From positions 1-5,142 of the forward strand of contig USMI01000139.1 in the NCBI GenBank assembly GCA_900555735.1: a stretch of 5,142 bases of DNA, read 5' to 3'. This DNA is from an uncultured Eubacteriales bacterium. Lineage in GTDB: Bacteria > Bacillota > Clostridia > Oscillospirales > Oscillospiraceae. This document shows positions 1-5,142 of the stretch, one piece after another; position 1 is the first letter of the stretch, and each line of letters opens with the position of its first letter. A program made the translations under genes and the position numbers. The notes under the pieces are model-generated. The model ran no database searches and was not told the origin of the DNA. It was given only the letters and a program-made list of their open reading frames with translations.

Positions 1-1450
1 CCCGCAGGGCGTCCGGCACACCGGCCGCCGCCGCGAACTCATACAGCGTCCGGGCCTTGTCCCGTGCGGCGGGCCGCTGCTTCAAGCCGTCCGCCAGCGC
101 CGACAGCGGCCCGCGCACCTTTTCCCGGATGCGGTTGATCTCCTCCAGCCGGACCGTGCGCTCCTCCGTCATGTCCAGTCCGTAGCCGTCGGGATTCAGC
201 GTCCACGGCACGTCCCGCAGCCACATATTCCCCCGGATATCCCACCGGATCACATAGTTTTCCAACAGGTCGCACTCCGCCGCCGTCACGCCGGTCATGC
301 CGGTTTTCAGATAGCGGAACATGTCCTCATACTCAAAGCCGCCGGTCACCGCGTCCACGGCGGACAGCAGCAGCGTCATCACCGGCTTTTCCAGAATGTC
401 GCTGCGGCGGCTGATGTAGGCGGGGATGCCGTCACGCCGGAACACCGACTCCAGCAGCGGCCCGTAGCTATCCATGCTGCGGCTGGCCACGGCAATATCC
501 CGATAGCGATAGCCCTGCGCCGCCAGCTGCCGGATCCGGGCGGAGACATACTCCACCTCGGTATAGGCGGTGGCCGCCTGATAGAGATCCACCGCGCCGG
601 TCTCCTCCTCCCATACCGCGTCGCTGCCGAAGCAGTGGCGTTCCAGATGCCCCAGCGGACTGTCATCCTGCCGGGAGAGGTAGGCCAGACGGCACTCCAC
701 CCCCGCCTCATGGGCCATGCGCACCAGCCGCTCCTTCTGGGCGGCGGCATTCTGGAACAGCTGCCCGCTCCGGTCACCCAGCAGCGTCACCGTCACGCTG
801 TGACACCGCCGCAGCGCCAGCGCCAGCACGCTCTCCTCTTGTTTGTTGAAGAAGGAAAAGCCATCCAGATACAGATCCTTCCCGTCCAGATAGTGGGACT
901 GGGGCAGGCTGTCGTGGAGCTTCTGCACGCGGGATCGCACATCCGTCTCCCCGTTGCGCAGCCGCGCGTCGTAGGCGGCGAAGATCAGCGCCACATCCCG
1001 CAGCTTGTCGCCCATAGCGCCCTCCATGTCCGCCACATGGCGATACAGCATCTCCGGCGCGATCTGATAGGCATAAAATTCGTCGGCCAGCGTGGTCAGC
1101 TGGTGCAGGAACGCCGCCCGCTGCGAGGGCCGCCCGAACACCTTCAGGTTGCTGTGCAGCTCCTGTAAGCACCGCCGCATGGTCAGCAGCTTGCCGCCGT
1201 TGTCCAGCGTCACCTCCGCCAAACCGCCGGTCTCGCTCAGCACGCGGGTGGCAAGGCTCTGGAAGGTCAGCACCTCGGCATTGCGGCTGGCGGTGGGGCC
1301 ACAGGCGCGGCACAGATCCAGCTCCGCCTCGTGGGTGGCGTGCTCCGGCACCAGCAGGAGCTGGGGACGGTTCTCCCGTTCCCGGCCCATGGCCTCCAGC
1401 ACCCGCGCCGATTTGCCGCTTCCCGCGCGGCCGATCCAGATGGTCAGCAT
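1..1450 (-). CDS. addB: ATP-dependent helicase/nuclease subunit AddB, N-terminal 483 residues (cut by window edge)
   Basis: AddB is the second subunit of the AddAB helicase-nuclease, the Firmicute counterpart of RecBCD, which resects double-strand breaks up to Chi sites for RecA loading. I translated the frame from the ATG at 1450 to the left edge and found no stop or frameshift. It opens MLTIWIGRAGSGKS, with the Walker A-like P-loop GRAGSGKS at residues 7-14. Further AddB-like stretches are LLLVPEHATHEAE (about 31-43), the block DGFSFFNKQEE near residue 200, and the helicase-like segments YTEVEYVSARIRQLAAQGYR and DIAVASRS (about 300-330). The start is supported by AAGGGAG at 1459-1465, eight bases upstream. 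Full AddB is usually about 1,100-1,200 residues, so the C-terminal nuclease domain and the iron-sulfur cysteines lie outside the window. addA is expected next on the left. The assignment rests on motif recognition and the continuous frame. Confidence 0.9.
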   Translation of the reverse strand, partial: MLTIWIGRAGSGKSARVLEAMGRERENRPQLLLVPEHATHEAELDLCRACGPTASRNAEVLTFQSLATRVLSETGGLAEVTLDNGGKLLTMRRCLQELHSNLKVFGRPSQRAAFLHQLTTLADEFYAYQIAPEMLYRHVADMEGAMGDKLRDVALIFAAYDARLRNGETDVRSRVQKLHDSLPQSHYLDGKDLYLDGFSFFNKQEESVLALALRRCHSVTVTLLGDRSGQLFQNAAAQKERLVRMAHEAGVECRLAYLSRQDDSPLGHLERHCFGSDAVWEEETGAVDLYQAATAYTEVEYVSARIRQLAAQGYRYRDIAVASRSMDSYGPLLESVFRRDGIPAYISRRSDILEKPVMTLLLSAVDAVTGGFEYEDMFRYLKTGMTGVTAAECDLLENYVIRWDIRGNMWLRDVPWTLNPDGYGLDMTEERTVRLEEINRIREKVRGPLSALADGLKQRPAARDKARTLYEFAAAAGVPDALR

Positions 1451-1530
1451 AGGTGTTTCTCCCTTCTCCTCATCTCTCATTTTCCGGCTGTCATGCCGTA
1501 TTTTCTTTCCTTGGAAAGCGGCGTCACACA

Positions 1531-1578
1531 TCAAATGCTGTCGTTTCCATTGTGTTCCCACACGCACCGTATCTTCAT
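1531..1578 (-). other. Tiny 15-codon reading frame with a perfect Shine-Dalgarno; possible gene remnant or leader peptide
   Basis: The frame reads MKIRCVWEHNGNDSI and then TGA. GGAGGTG at 1584-1590 is a full match to the 16S anti-Shine-Dalgarno and sits five bases before the ATG, so translation initiation looks likely. The peptide looks like the start of a folded protein rather than a leader: it has no run of one amino acid, and no attenuator hairpin follows it. From memory, and unverified, small clostridial hypothetical proteins begin in a similar way (MK-[IY]-[RK]-C-x-WEHNGND). It may therefore be the 5' stub of a gene whose remainder was deleted. After the stop, 80 bases remain before addB, containing only a short CTTTCC-TT-GGAAAG dyad (1505-1518) and the addB ribosome binding site. 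A chance frame is also possible. Confidence 0.35.
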
Positions 1579-1616
1579 CCCCGCACCTCCGCAAGCACCG
1601 GTCTTTTGCTTTCATC

Positions 1617-1645
1617 TTATCACAGGATGAGCCGTAATACAAGAA
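1617..1645 (-). promoter_or_regulatory. Weak candidate promoter for the 15-codon frame and addB
   Basis: On the minus strand TTCTTG (1640-1645) is separated by 17 bases from TGATAA (1617-1622); a TGTGATAAG extended -10 reading of the same site is also possible. Both boxes diverge from consensus, and the -35 box lies inside the arm of the htpG terminator. It is listed because addB otherwise has no visible promoter downstream of that terminator, and the rest of the 1451-1634 gap offers nothing better. An alternative, TTGCGG-17-TACGGT, lies further in but would overlap the tiny reading frame. Confidence 0.25.
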
Positions 1646-1683
1646 CAGCCGCGGCATGTTCTGCCGCGGCTGTTCTTGTATTA
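1635..1683. terminator. Long perfect inverted repeat, likely bidirectional intrinsic terminator after htpG
   Basis: Two 22-base arms (1635-1656 and 1662-1683) are perfectly complementary around a 5-base loop, TGTTC. The inner part is GC-rich (GCCGCGGCA/TGCCGCGGC). The outer part is A-rich on the 5' side and T-rich on the 3' side (TGTTCTTGTATTA), so the U-rich tail lies within the dyad in either direction. It starts 38 bases after the htpG stop. There is no pure U run, so termination efficiency is uncertain. A small CGGCC-AAAA-GGCCG hairpin (1693-1706) lies between it and the htpG stop. Confidence 0.75.
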
Positions 1684-1721
1684 TGAATATACCGGCCAAA
1701 AGGCCGCGCTTTCCGTCCCTG

Positions 1722-3611
1722 TTACTTCCACAAGCTGCACAGCAGATCGGTGTAGGCGCTGGGATCGTCGATGGGCAGACCGGCGATCAGGCACGCCTGA
1801 TTATACAGGATCTGGGCGTACTTCTTGGCCTTCTCCGGCTCCACGATGCGGGCCGTCTCGAAGGCCAGAAACGCGGGATGGTCCACGTTGACCTCAAGGA
1901 TGCGCTTGGCCTTCATGTTCAGGTCGGGCTGTACGGCGGTGAAGTACTTCTCCATCTCGAAGGTGATGCCCTCGCCGCTGGACAGGCACACCGGGTGGGT
2001 CTTGAGCTTGGTACTGGCCTTGACCTCCGTCACCTTGTCGCCCAGCGCCTCCTTGATGAAGGTGAAGGCCTCCTTGTAGTGCTCGGTCTCGTCGGGCTTC
2101 TTCTCGTCGTCCAGCTCCAGCTCGCCGTCCACCACGCTGCGGAAGGGCTTGTCCCGGTACTTGCCGAACATGTCGGGGATGAAGCCGTCGGTGTTGTCGG
2201 TGAAGTACAGCATCTCATAGTCGTGCTCCTTCACCAGCTCCGTCTGGGGCAGATGGTCGATGGCGTCCACACTCTCGCCGGTGGCGTAGTAGATGAACTT
2301 CTGATCCTCCGGCATGCGGTCCACATACTCGTCCAGCGTCACCAGCTTCTTCTCCTTGGAGGAGTAGAACAGCAGCAGATCCTGCACCTTTTCCTTGTTG
2401 GCGCCGTAGTTATCCAGAGCGCACAGCTTCAGCTGGCGGCCATAGCTGCGGTAGATGGTCTCATAGCTCTCCCGCTCGTCCTTCAGCATCCGCAGCAGCT
2501 CCGCCTTGATCTTCTTCTCCAGATTGGAGGCGATGACCTTCAGCTGGCGGTCATGCTGCAAAAGCTCGCGGGAGATGTTCAGGCTCAGGTCGGGGGAATC
2601 CACCACGCCCCGGACGAAGTTGAAGTACTCCGGCAGCAGGTCGGCGCAGTGGTCCATAATCATGACGCCGGAGCTATACAGCTGCAGACCGGGCTTGAAA
2701 TCCTCGGTAAAGTACTGGTTGGGCATGCGGGAGGGGATGAACAGCAGGGCCTTATAGGTCACCGCACCCTCCACCGAGGCGGTGATCACCGACTGGGGCG
2801 GGGCCATTTCACCGAAGCGCTCCTGATAGAACTTGTCGTATTCCTCCTTGGTGACCTCGCTCTTCTTCCGCTGCCACAGGGGCACCATAGAGTTGAGGGT
2901 CTCATAGACGAACTCCTCCTCATACTCCGGCTTATCCTCAGGGCATCCCTCCTTCAGCTTGGGATGTGGCATCAGCATGCGGATGGGGAAGCGGATATAG
3001 TCGCTGTATTTCTTCACCAGCTTATAGAGGGGATACTCCCGCAGGTACTGGCTGTATTCGTCCTTCTCCTCCTCGCTGTCAGGCTTGATGTGCATGATGA
3101 TATCGGTGCCCACGGCGTCCTTCTCGCAGGGCTCGATGGTATAGCCGTCCACGCCGGTGGACTGCCAGCGGTACGCCTGATCGCAGCCGTACTTCTTCGT
3201 GATGACGGTGATCTCGTCAGCCACCATGAAAGCGGAGTAGAAGCCCACGCCGAACTGGCCGATGATATCGGTATCGGTGGTCTCCTTGCCCTCCAGCTCG
3301 CCCTTGAACTGGAGACTGCCGCTGTTGGCGATGACGCCCAGATTGTTTTCCAGATCGCTCTCGTCCATGCCGATGCCGTTGTCGCTGACGGTCAGGGTAC
3401 GGTTCTCCTTGTCGATGGTCAGGGTGATCTGAAAGTCCTCCCGCTTCAGGCCCACCTTGTCGTCGGTCAGGCTGATGTAGCACAGCTTGTCGATGGCGTC
3501 GGAGGCGTTGGAGATGATCTCGCGGAGGAAGATCTCCTTATGGGTATAGATGGAGTTGATCATCATGTCCAGCAGACGCTTGGACTCGGCTTTGAATTCT
3601 TTCTTGCTCAT
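1722..3611 (-). CDS. htpG: Molecular chaperone HtpG (bacterial Hsp90)
   Basis: HtpG is a cytosolic homodimeric ATP-dependent chaperone that remodels client proteins, often together with DnaK. The 629-residue product has normal family length. The N-terminal GHKL ATPase domain shows the catalytic glutamate in FLREIISNASDAIDKL (Glu31, Asn35), DNGIGM with Asp77, and the lid/phosphate motif GQFGVGFYSAF (118-128). The middle domain carries PLWQRKKSEVTKEEYDKFY (about 244-262), LLFIPSRMP (289-297), and LNISRELLQ with the ATP-contacting Arg348. The C-terminal dimerisation domain follows, ending QACLIAGLPIDDPSAY plus a short tail. There is no C-terminal MEEVD, as expected for bacteria. The ATG at 3611 is chosen because AAGGAC lies seven bases upstream and the protein start aligns with the family; the in-frame extension further upstream runs through the preceding gene and hairpin. 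No CIRCE (TTAGCACTC-N9-GAGTGCTAA) or CtsR heptad repeat was seen in front. It may be co-transcribed with the two genes upstream. Confidence 0.97.
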   Translation of the reverse strand: MSKKEFKAESKRLLDMMINSIYTHKEIFLREIISNASDAIDKLCYISLTDDKVGLKREDFQITLTIDKENRTLTVSDNGIGMDESDLENNLGVIANSGSLQFKGELEGKETTDTDIIGQFGVGFYSAFMVADEITVITKKYGCDQAYRWQSTGVDGYTIEPCEKDAVGTDIIMHIKPDSEEEKDEYSQYLREYPLYKLVKKYSDYIRFPIRMLMPHPKLKEGCPEDKPEYEEEFVYETLNSMVPLWQRKKSEVTKEEYDKFYQERFGEMAPPQSVITASVEGAVTYKALLFIPSRMPNQYFTEDFKPGLQLYSSGVMIMDHCADLLPEYFNFVRGVVDSPDLSLNISRELLQHDRQLKVIASNLEKKIKAELLRMLKDERESYETIYRSYGRQLKLCALDNYGANKEKVQDLLLFYSSKEKKLVTLDEYVDRMPEDQKFIYYATGESVDAIDHLPQTELVKEHDYEMLYFTDNTDGFIPDMFGKYRDKPFRSVVDGELELDDEKKPDETEHYKEAFTFIKEALGDKVTEVKASTKLKTHPVCLSSGEGITFEMEKYFTAVQPDLNMKAKRILEVNVDHPAFLAFETARIVEPEKAKKYAQILYNQACLIAGLPIDDPSAYTDLLCSLWK

Positions 3612-3634
3612 GGTTTTGTCCTTTCTATGGGGAT

Positions 3635-3656
3635 GGGAGGCGCGGCAGCGCCTCCC
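3635..3656 (-). promoter_or_regulatory. Perfect 9-bp hairpin in the htpG leader
   Basis: GGGAGGCGC and GCGCCTCCC form a perfect 9-bp stem around a four-base loop in the 59-nt gap between the small membrane-protein gene and htpG. No U-tract follows on the minus strand, so it is not a classical terminator. It ends 23 bases before the htpG start, just upstream of the AAGGAC ribosome binding site. It could be an RNA processing or stability element that sets the htpG level within an operon, or a weak attenuator; the role is inferred. No convincing -35/-10 pair was found in this gap. Confidence 0.5.
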
Positions 3657-3670
3657 TTGGATATATGCGA

Positions 3671-3865
3671 TTATGCTTCCCCGTCCTTTTTCTTCTCGTT
3701 GGCGCGGGTGATGACCCAGCCCACAGCGGTCAGGGCGGTCATGGTGCCGTAAATGACGGCCAGCGCCTTGCCCAGCGCGGACAGCCCCGGCAGCACCTTT
3801 CCGGCAGCCTTGGCGGCCTTTTCTCCCACGTTGGCGATGGTTCTCGCGGTTTTCATATTGGGCAT
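3671..3865 (-). CDS. Small single-span membrane protein of unknown function (64 residues)
   Basis: I do not recognise a family. The protein begins MPNMKTARTIANVGEKAAKA, a lysine/alanine-rich and probably amphipathic N-terminal helix. One hydrophobic segment of about 20 residues follows (roughly 34-53, ALAVIYGTMTALTAVGWVIT), and then a short, strongly charged tail, RANEKKKDGEA. This predicts a single transmembrane helix with a basic region on each side. The ATG at 3865 is preferred over the in-frame GTG at 3877 because TGAGGTG sits about five bases in front of it; an internal ATG at 3856 is too far from that site. The gene starts eight bases after the flavodoxin stop, so the two are probably co-translated. 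Its codon use resembles its neighbours, which supports a real gene. Whether it works with the flavodoxin is not shown by the sequence. Confidence 0.75.
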   Translation of the reverse strand: MPNMKTARTIANVGEKAAKAAGKVLPGLSALGKALAVIYGTMTALTAVGWVITRANEKKKDGEA

Positions 3866-3873
3866 GGCGCACC

Positions 3874-4389
3874 TCACTTATGGGCCTTGTACCAGTCCAC
3901 CACAGGAGCCAGCGCCTCGGCGCTGACAGCGGAGGCGCCCTTCTTGGCCATGTCGTAGGTCAGCTGCTGGGCCTCGTTCAAAGGCTTCTTCTCCTCCAGA
4001 TTCTTGAGGATATCCCTGCACTTGACCTTCATGATCCACTTGAAGGGGCCGTGGAGCTTCTTGATATCGAAGCCGCCCTGCAAGGCGAAGCAGTCCACCT
4101 CCTTGCCGAAGTCCCGCAGCAGCTGATCGTGGAGCGCATCGGCGGCAGCCTTGCTGCCGGGGCCCATGCCCACGCGCACCATAGCGCGGACATCGAAGAA
4201 CTTCATGGCCTTCCGTGCGCCCACGCACTTGTCCGCCATGACCCAGCCCAGATAGATGACCTGCTGGTCGGGCTGGGGATTGTGCATCTGGGAAATGTCG
4301 TTGACCGGCAGGCCGGTGGCCTGACCCAGCATTTTGGCGTACTGGGCGGTATAGCCGGAGTTGGACGCATATACGATAGCAGAGATCAT
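3874..4389 (-). CDS. Flavodoxin-domain protein
   Basis: This is a 171-residue cytosolic protein with a flavodoxin-like fold, expected to bind FMN and carry electrons or reduce a flavin-dependent partner. The first strand and phosphate loop read ISAIVYASNSGYTAQYAK, giving the S-x-S-G-x-T pattern (Ser9, Ser11, Gly12, Thr14) that holds the FMN phosphate. A second conserved strand, QQVIYLGWVMADK (about 42-53), should supply a loop near the isoalloxazine ring. The segment FALQGGFDIKKLHGPFKWIM (101-120) resembles the GG-[FIL]-[DN]-x-x-K-L region of the flavodoxin_5/HemG-like group. Protoporphyrinogen oxidase activity cannot be concluded from that alone, and no haem genes are visible here. AGGGAGGAAA, six to eight bases before the ATG, supports the start. 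There is no signal peptide. It is probably the first gene of a unit including the 64-residue protein and possibly htpG. Confidence 0.88.
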   Translation of the reverse strand: MISAIVYASNSGYTAQYAKMLGQATGLPVNDISQMHNPQPDQQVIYLGWVMADKCVGARKAMKFFDVRAMVRVGMGPGSKAAADALHDQLLRDFGKEVDCFALQGGFDIKKLHGPFKWIMKVKCRDILKNLEEKKPLNEAQQLTYDMAKKGASAVSAEALAPVVDWYKAHK

Positions 4390-4416
4390 AGCATTTCCTC
4401 CCTTGTTTCGGTTATT

Positions 4417-4446
4417 ATTCTTATTCTATTGTACCACTTTTGTCAA
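4417..4446 (-). promoter_or_regulatory. Probable sigma-A promoter of the flavodoxin gene
   Basis: A consensus -35 box TTGACA lies at 4441-4446, in an AT-rich 65-nt gap that stands out from the GC-rich surroundings. At 17 or 18 bases' spacing the -10 region is TAAGAA/AAGAAT (4417-4423), a moderate match. A TGGTACAAT extended -10-like string also sits in the spacer, so the exact start site is uncertain. No terminator separates it from csoR, so read-through from csoR could also supply the downstream genes. Confidence 0.5.
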
Positions 4447-4454
4447 CACCCGTG

Positions 4455-4817
4455 TCAGCGCATAAAGCGGTCGATGGCGGCGTTGAGACTTTCGATGGCG
4501 GCGTTGTCGCCGTCCTCCACTGCGTCCACGATGCAGTGGGCGATGTGATCCTTCAGGATCACGCGGCCGGTGGAGTTCAGCGCCGAGATCACGGCGGACA
4601 GCTGCACCAGCACCTCAGAGCAGTCCTCGCCCCGCTCCACCATGCGGCGCACCGCGTCCAGATGGCCCTGCGCCCGGCTGAGACGGTTCAGCACTGCCTT
4701 GGTATGGGCGTGGGAATGGGTGTGGCCATGGGACGTGCCGTCGCCGTGGGTGTGTGTCGTGCCGTCGGCATGGGTATGGGTGGTGCCGTCTGCGTGGATG
4801 TGAACGTGTTCGGACAT
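4455..4817 (-). CDS. CsoR/RcnR-family metal-sensing transcriptional repressor with histidine-rich N-terminal tail
   Basis: Proteins of this family (DUF156) are small all-helical tetrameric repressors that leave their operator when they bind Cu(I), Ni/Co or other ligands. This 120-residue protein has the core from about residue 40 (LNRLSRAQGHLDAVRRMVERGEDC). Cys66, His91 and Cys95 keep the 25- and 4-residue spacings of the copper-binding Cys-His-Cys triad of CsoR (C36, H61, C65 in Mycobacterium tuberculosis), as opposed to the Cys-His-His set of RcnR. That suggests Cu(I), though metal choice cannot be fixed by sequence. The first 38 residues hold 12 histidines in repeated HADGTTHT units, which could bind additional metal. 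The ATG at 4817 is chosen over an in-frame GTG at 4835 because AAGGAG, which lies inside that longer frame, is nine bases before the ATG. No metal exporter or metallochaperone gene is visible beside it, so the target is unknown. Confidence 0.92.
   Translation of the reverse strand: MSEHVHIHADGTTHTHADGTTHTHGDGTSHGHTHSHAHTKAVLNRLSRAQGHLDAVRRMVERGEDCSEVLVQLSAVISALNSTGRVILKDHIAHCIVDAVEDGDNAAIESLNAAIDRFMR
4735..4806 (-). repeat. Three 24-bp tandem units encoding the histidine tail of the CsoR-like repressor
   Basis: On the plus strand GTGCCGTC recurs at 4735, 4759 and 4783, exactly 24 bases apart. Each unit encodes an eight-residue block of the type H-A/G-D-G-T-T/S-H-T/G. The units have diverged at several positions, so this is not a very recent expansion. 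Further His-x pairs (HGHTHSHAH) continue the pattern on the C-terminal side without the D-G core. Length variation by slippage would remain in frame. Confidence 0.85.
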
Positions 4818-4845
4818 GGGGTATCGCTCCTTCACGGTGATTTGG

Positions 4846-4879
4846 AAAAAGGCCGCCGCAGTTGCGCCGCGGCAGCCTT
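4846..4879 (-). terminator. Intrinsic terminator of the dehydratase-activator gene
   Basis: On the minus strand AAGGCTGCCGC and GCGGCGGCCTT pair over 11 positions (one T-G wobble) around a nine-base loop, and the run of five Ts that begins within the 3' arm completes a rho-independent terminator. It lies 40 bases after the activator stop codon. The hairpin is also 29 bases before the csoR-like start and immediately downstream of that gene's predicted -10 box, so it would form the 5' end of the csoR transcript as well. Confidence 0.8.
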
Positions 4880-4885
4880 ATTCCT

Positions 4886-4914
4886 ATGATACATCAATCT
4901 CTCCGATTTGACAA
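4886..4914 (-). promoter_or_regulatory. Probable sigma-A promoter of the csoR-like gene
   Basis: TTGTCA (4909-4914) and TATCAT (4886-4891) are spaced by exactly 17 bases on the minus strand, each one base off or close to the TTGACA/TATAAT consensus. The -35 box begins five bases after the activator stop codon. The predicted start at about 4879-4880 coincides with the first base of the terminator hairpin. No clear CsoR operator (a G-tract pseudo-palindrome) was identified around it, so autoregulation is expected from the family but not shown. Confidence 0.6.
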
Positions 4915-4918
4915 GTGC

Positions 4919-5142
4919 TTACGCCTTGGCCATACCCTTCTGGCGGGCATATTCGGCAGCGCCCAGTGCGCCCATCAGCTGGGGATCGGTCTTGAGGTCG
5001 ATGACCTTCAGCTTCAGCACATGCTCGATGGCCTGCTTCAGGCCCGCATTCTTGGCGCAGCCGCCGGTCAGGGTGATGCTGTCGGTAGCGCCGGCCTTCT
5101 TGCTCATGACGAAGCAGCGCTTGGCCACGGCCATCTGGATAC
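4919..5142 (-). CDS. 2-hydroxyacyl-CoA dehydratase activator (BadF/BadG/HgdC ATPase family), C-terminal fragment
   Basis: Only the last 73 or so residues are inside the window; the frame is open to the right edge, and the first full codons read IQMAVAKRCF. The family consists of homodimeric [4Fe-4S] ATPases (archerases) that inject a high-energy electron into oxygen-sensitive 2-hydroxyacyl-CoA dehydratases during amino-acid fermentation, or into benzoyl-CoA reductases. Visible signatures are ITLTGGCAKNAGLKQAIE, the conserved glycine-rich ATP-contact motif TGG-x-AKN-x-G, and the C-terminal DPQLMGALGAAEYA, matching the family's P-Q-x-x-GALGAA ending. The two cluster cysteines and the N-terminal phosphate loop are outside the window. 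HgdC, HadI and related members cannot be separated from this fragment. It ends with TAA at 4919, followed by its own terminator. Confidence 0.88.
   Translation of the reverse strand, partial: IQMAVAKRCFVMSKKAGATDSITLTGGCAKNAGLKQAIEHVLKLKVIDLKTDPQLMGALGAAEYARQKGMAKA

Noticed and set aside
379..1313. Two long minus-strand frames and a plus-strand frame within 379-1313
   Set aside because: They are rich in arginine, alanine and proline and out of phase with AddB. The AddB frame is open from 1450 to the window edge and carries the family motifs.
1505..1518. CTTTCC-TT-GGAAAG dyad upstream of addB as an operator
   Set aside because: Six-base arms with a two-base centre are too short to call, and it matches no repressor site I can name with confidence.
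1656..3752. A 698-codon open frame on the plus strand, opposite htpG
   Set aside because: It is a shadow frame created by the GC-biased third codon positions of htpG. Its translation is a low-complexity mix rich in L, V, H, G and Q, with no motif, while the opposite strand carries every Hsp90 signature.
3612..3872. In-frame N-terminal extension of htpG up to 3872
   Set aside because: The extension overlaps the small membrane-protein gene out of phase and crosses the hairpin, whereas the ATG at 3611 has a ribosome binding site and matches the family start.
4806..4830. Possible CsoR operator around GATACCCCATG at the repressor's own start
   Set aside because: Only one half resembles the TACCC/GGGTA pattern; the second half-site is not there.
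4440..4889. Plus-strand frame opposite the csoR-like gene with repeated VGMGMG residues
   Set aside because: The repeats are the antisense reading of the histidine codon repeats; the minus strand encodes a recognised family.

Overview
The window is ordinary chromosome from a GC-rich anaerobic Firmicute, most likely a gut clostridium of the Oscillospiraceae type. This is inferred from strong GGAGG-type ribosome binding sites, AddB-type rather than RecBC-type recombination machinery, a 2-hydroxyacyl-CoA dehydratase activator typical of amino-acid-fermenting anaerobes, and strong G/C preference at third codon positions. All recognisable genes lie on the minus strand, so transcription runs from right to left. 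No rRNA, tRNA, CRISPR array, insertion sequence or phage gene was seen.

From right to left (the direction of transcription): (1) 5142-4919, the C-terminal end of an ATP-dependent activator of a 2-hydroxyacyl-CoA dehydratase, followed by an intrinsic terminator at 4879-4846. (2) 4817-4455, a CsoR-family metal-sensing repressor with a histidine-rich N-terminal tail built from a 24-bp tandem repeat; its likely promoter overlaps the upstream gene's terminator region. (3) 4389-3874, a flavodoxin-domain protein with its own likely promoter. (4) 3865-3671, a 64-residue single-span membrane protein, eight bases after the flavodoxin stop. (5) 3611-1722, complete htpG (Hsp90), preceded by a perfect 9-bp hairpin in a 59-nt gap and ended by a near-bidirectional 22-bp inverted repeat at 1683-1635. 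(6) 1450-1, the first 483 residues of AddB, continuing off the left edge.

The flavodoxin, small membrane protein and htpG genes are close enough to be one transcription unit, and no terminator was seen between csoR and the flavodoxin gene. A metal-sensing repressor, a flavin redox protein and a chaperone could form a loose stress neighbourhood, but this is inferred from order only. The longest gene-free stretch (1451-1721, 271 nt) holds the htpG terminator, a weak promoter candidate and a 15-codon reading frame with a perfect Shine-Dalgarno sequence that may be a gene remnant or leader peptide. No clearly new system is visible. The best leads are the histidine-tailed CsoR away from any visible metal exporter, the promoter/terminator overlap in front of it, and the tiny reading frame before addB.
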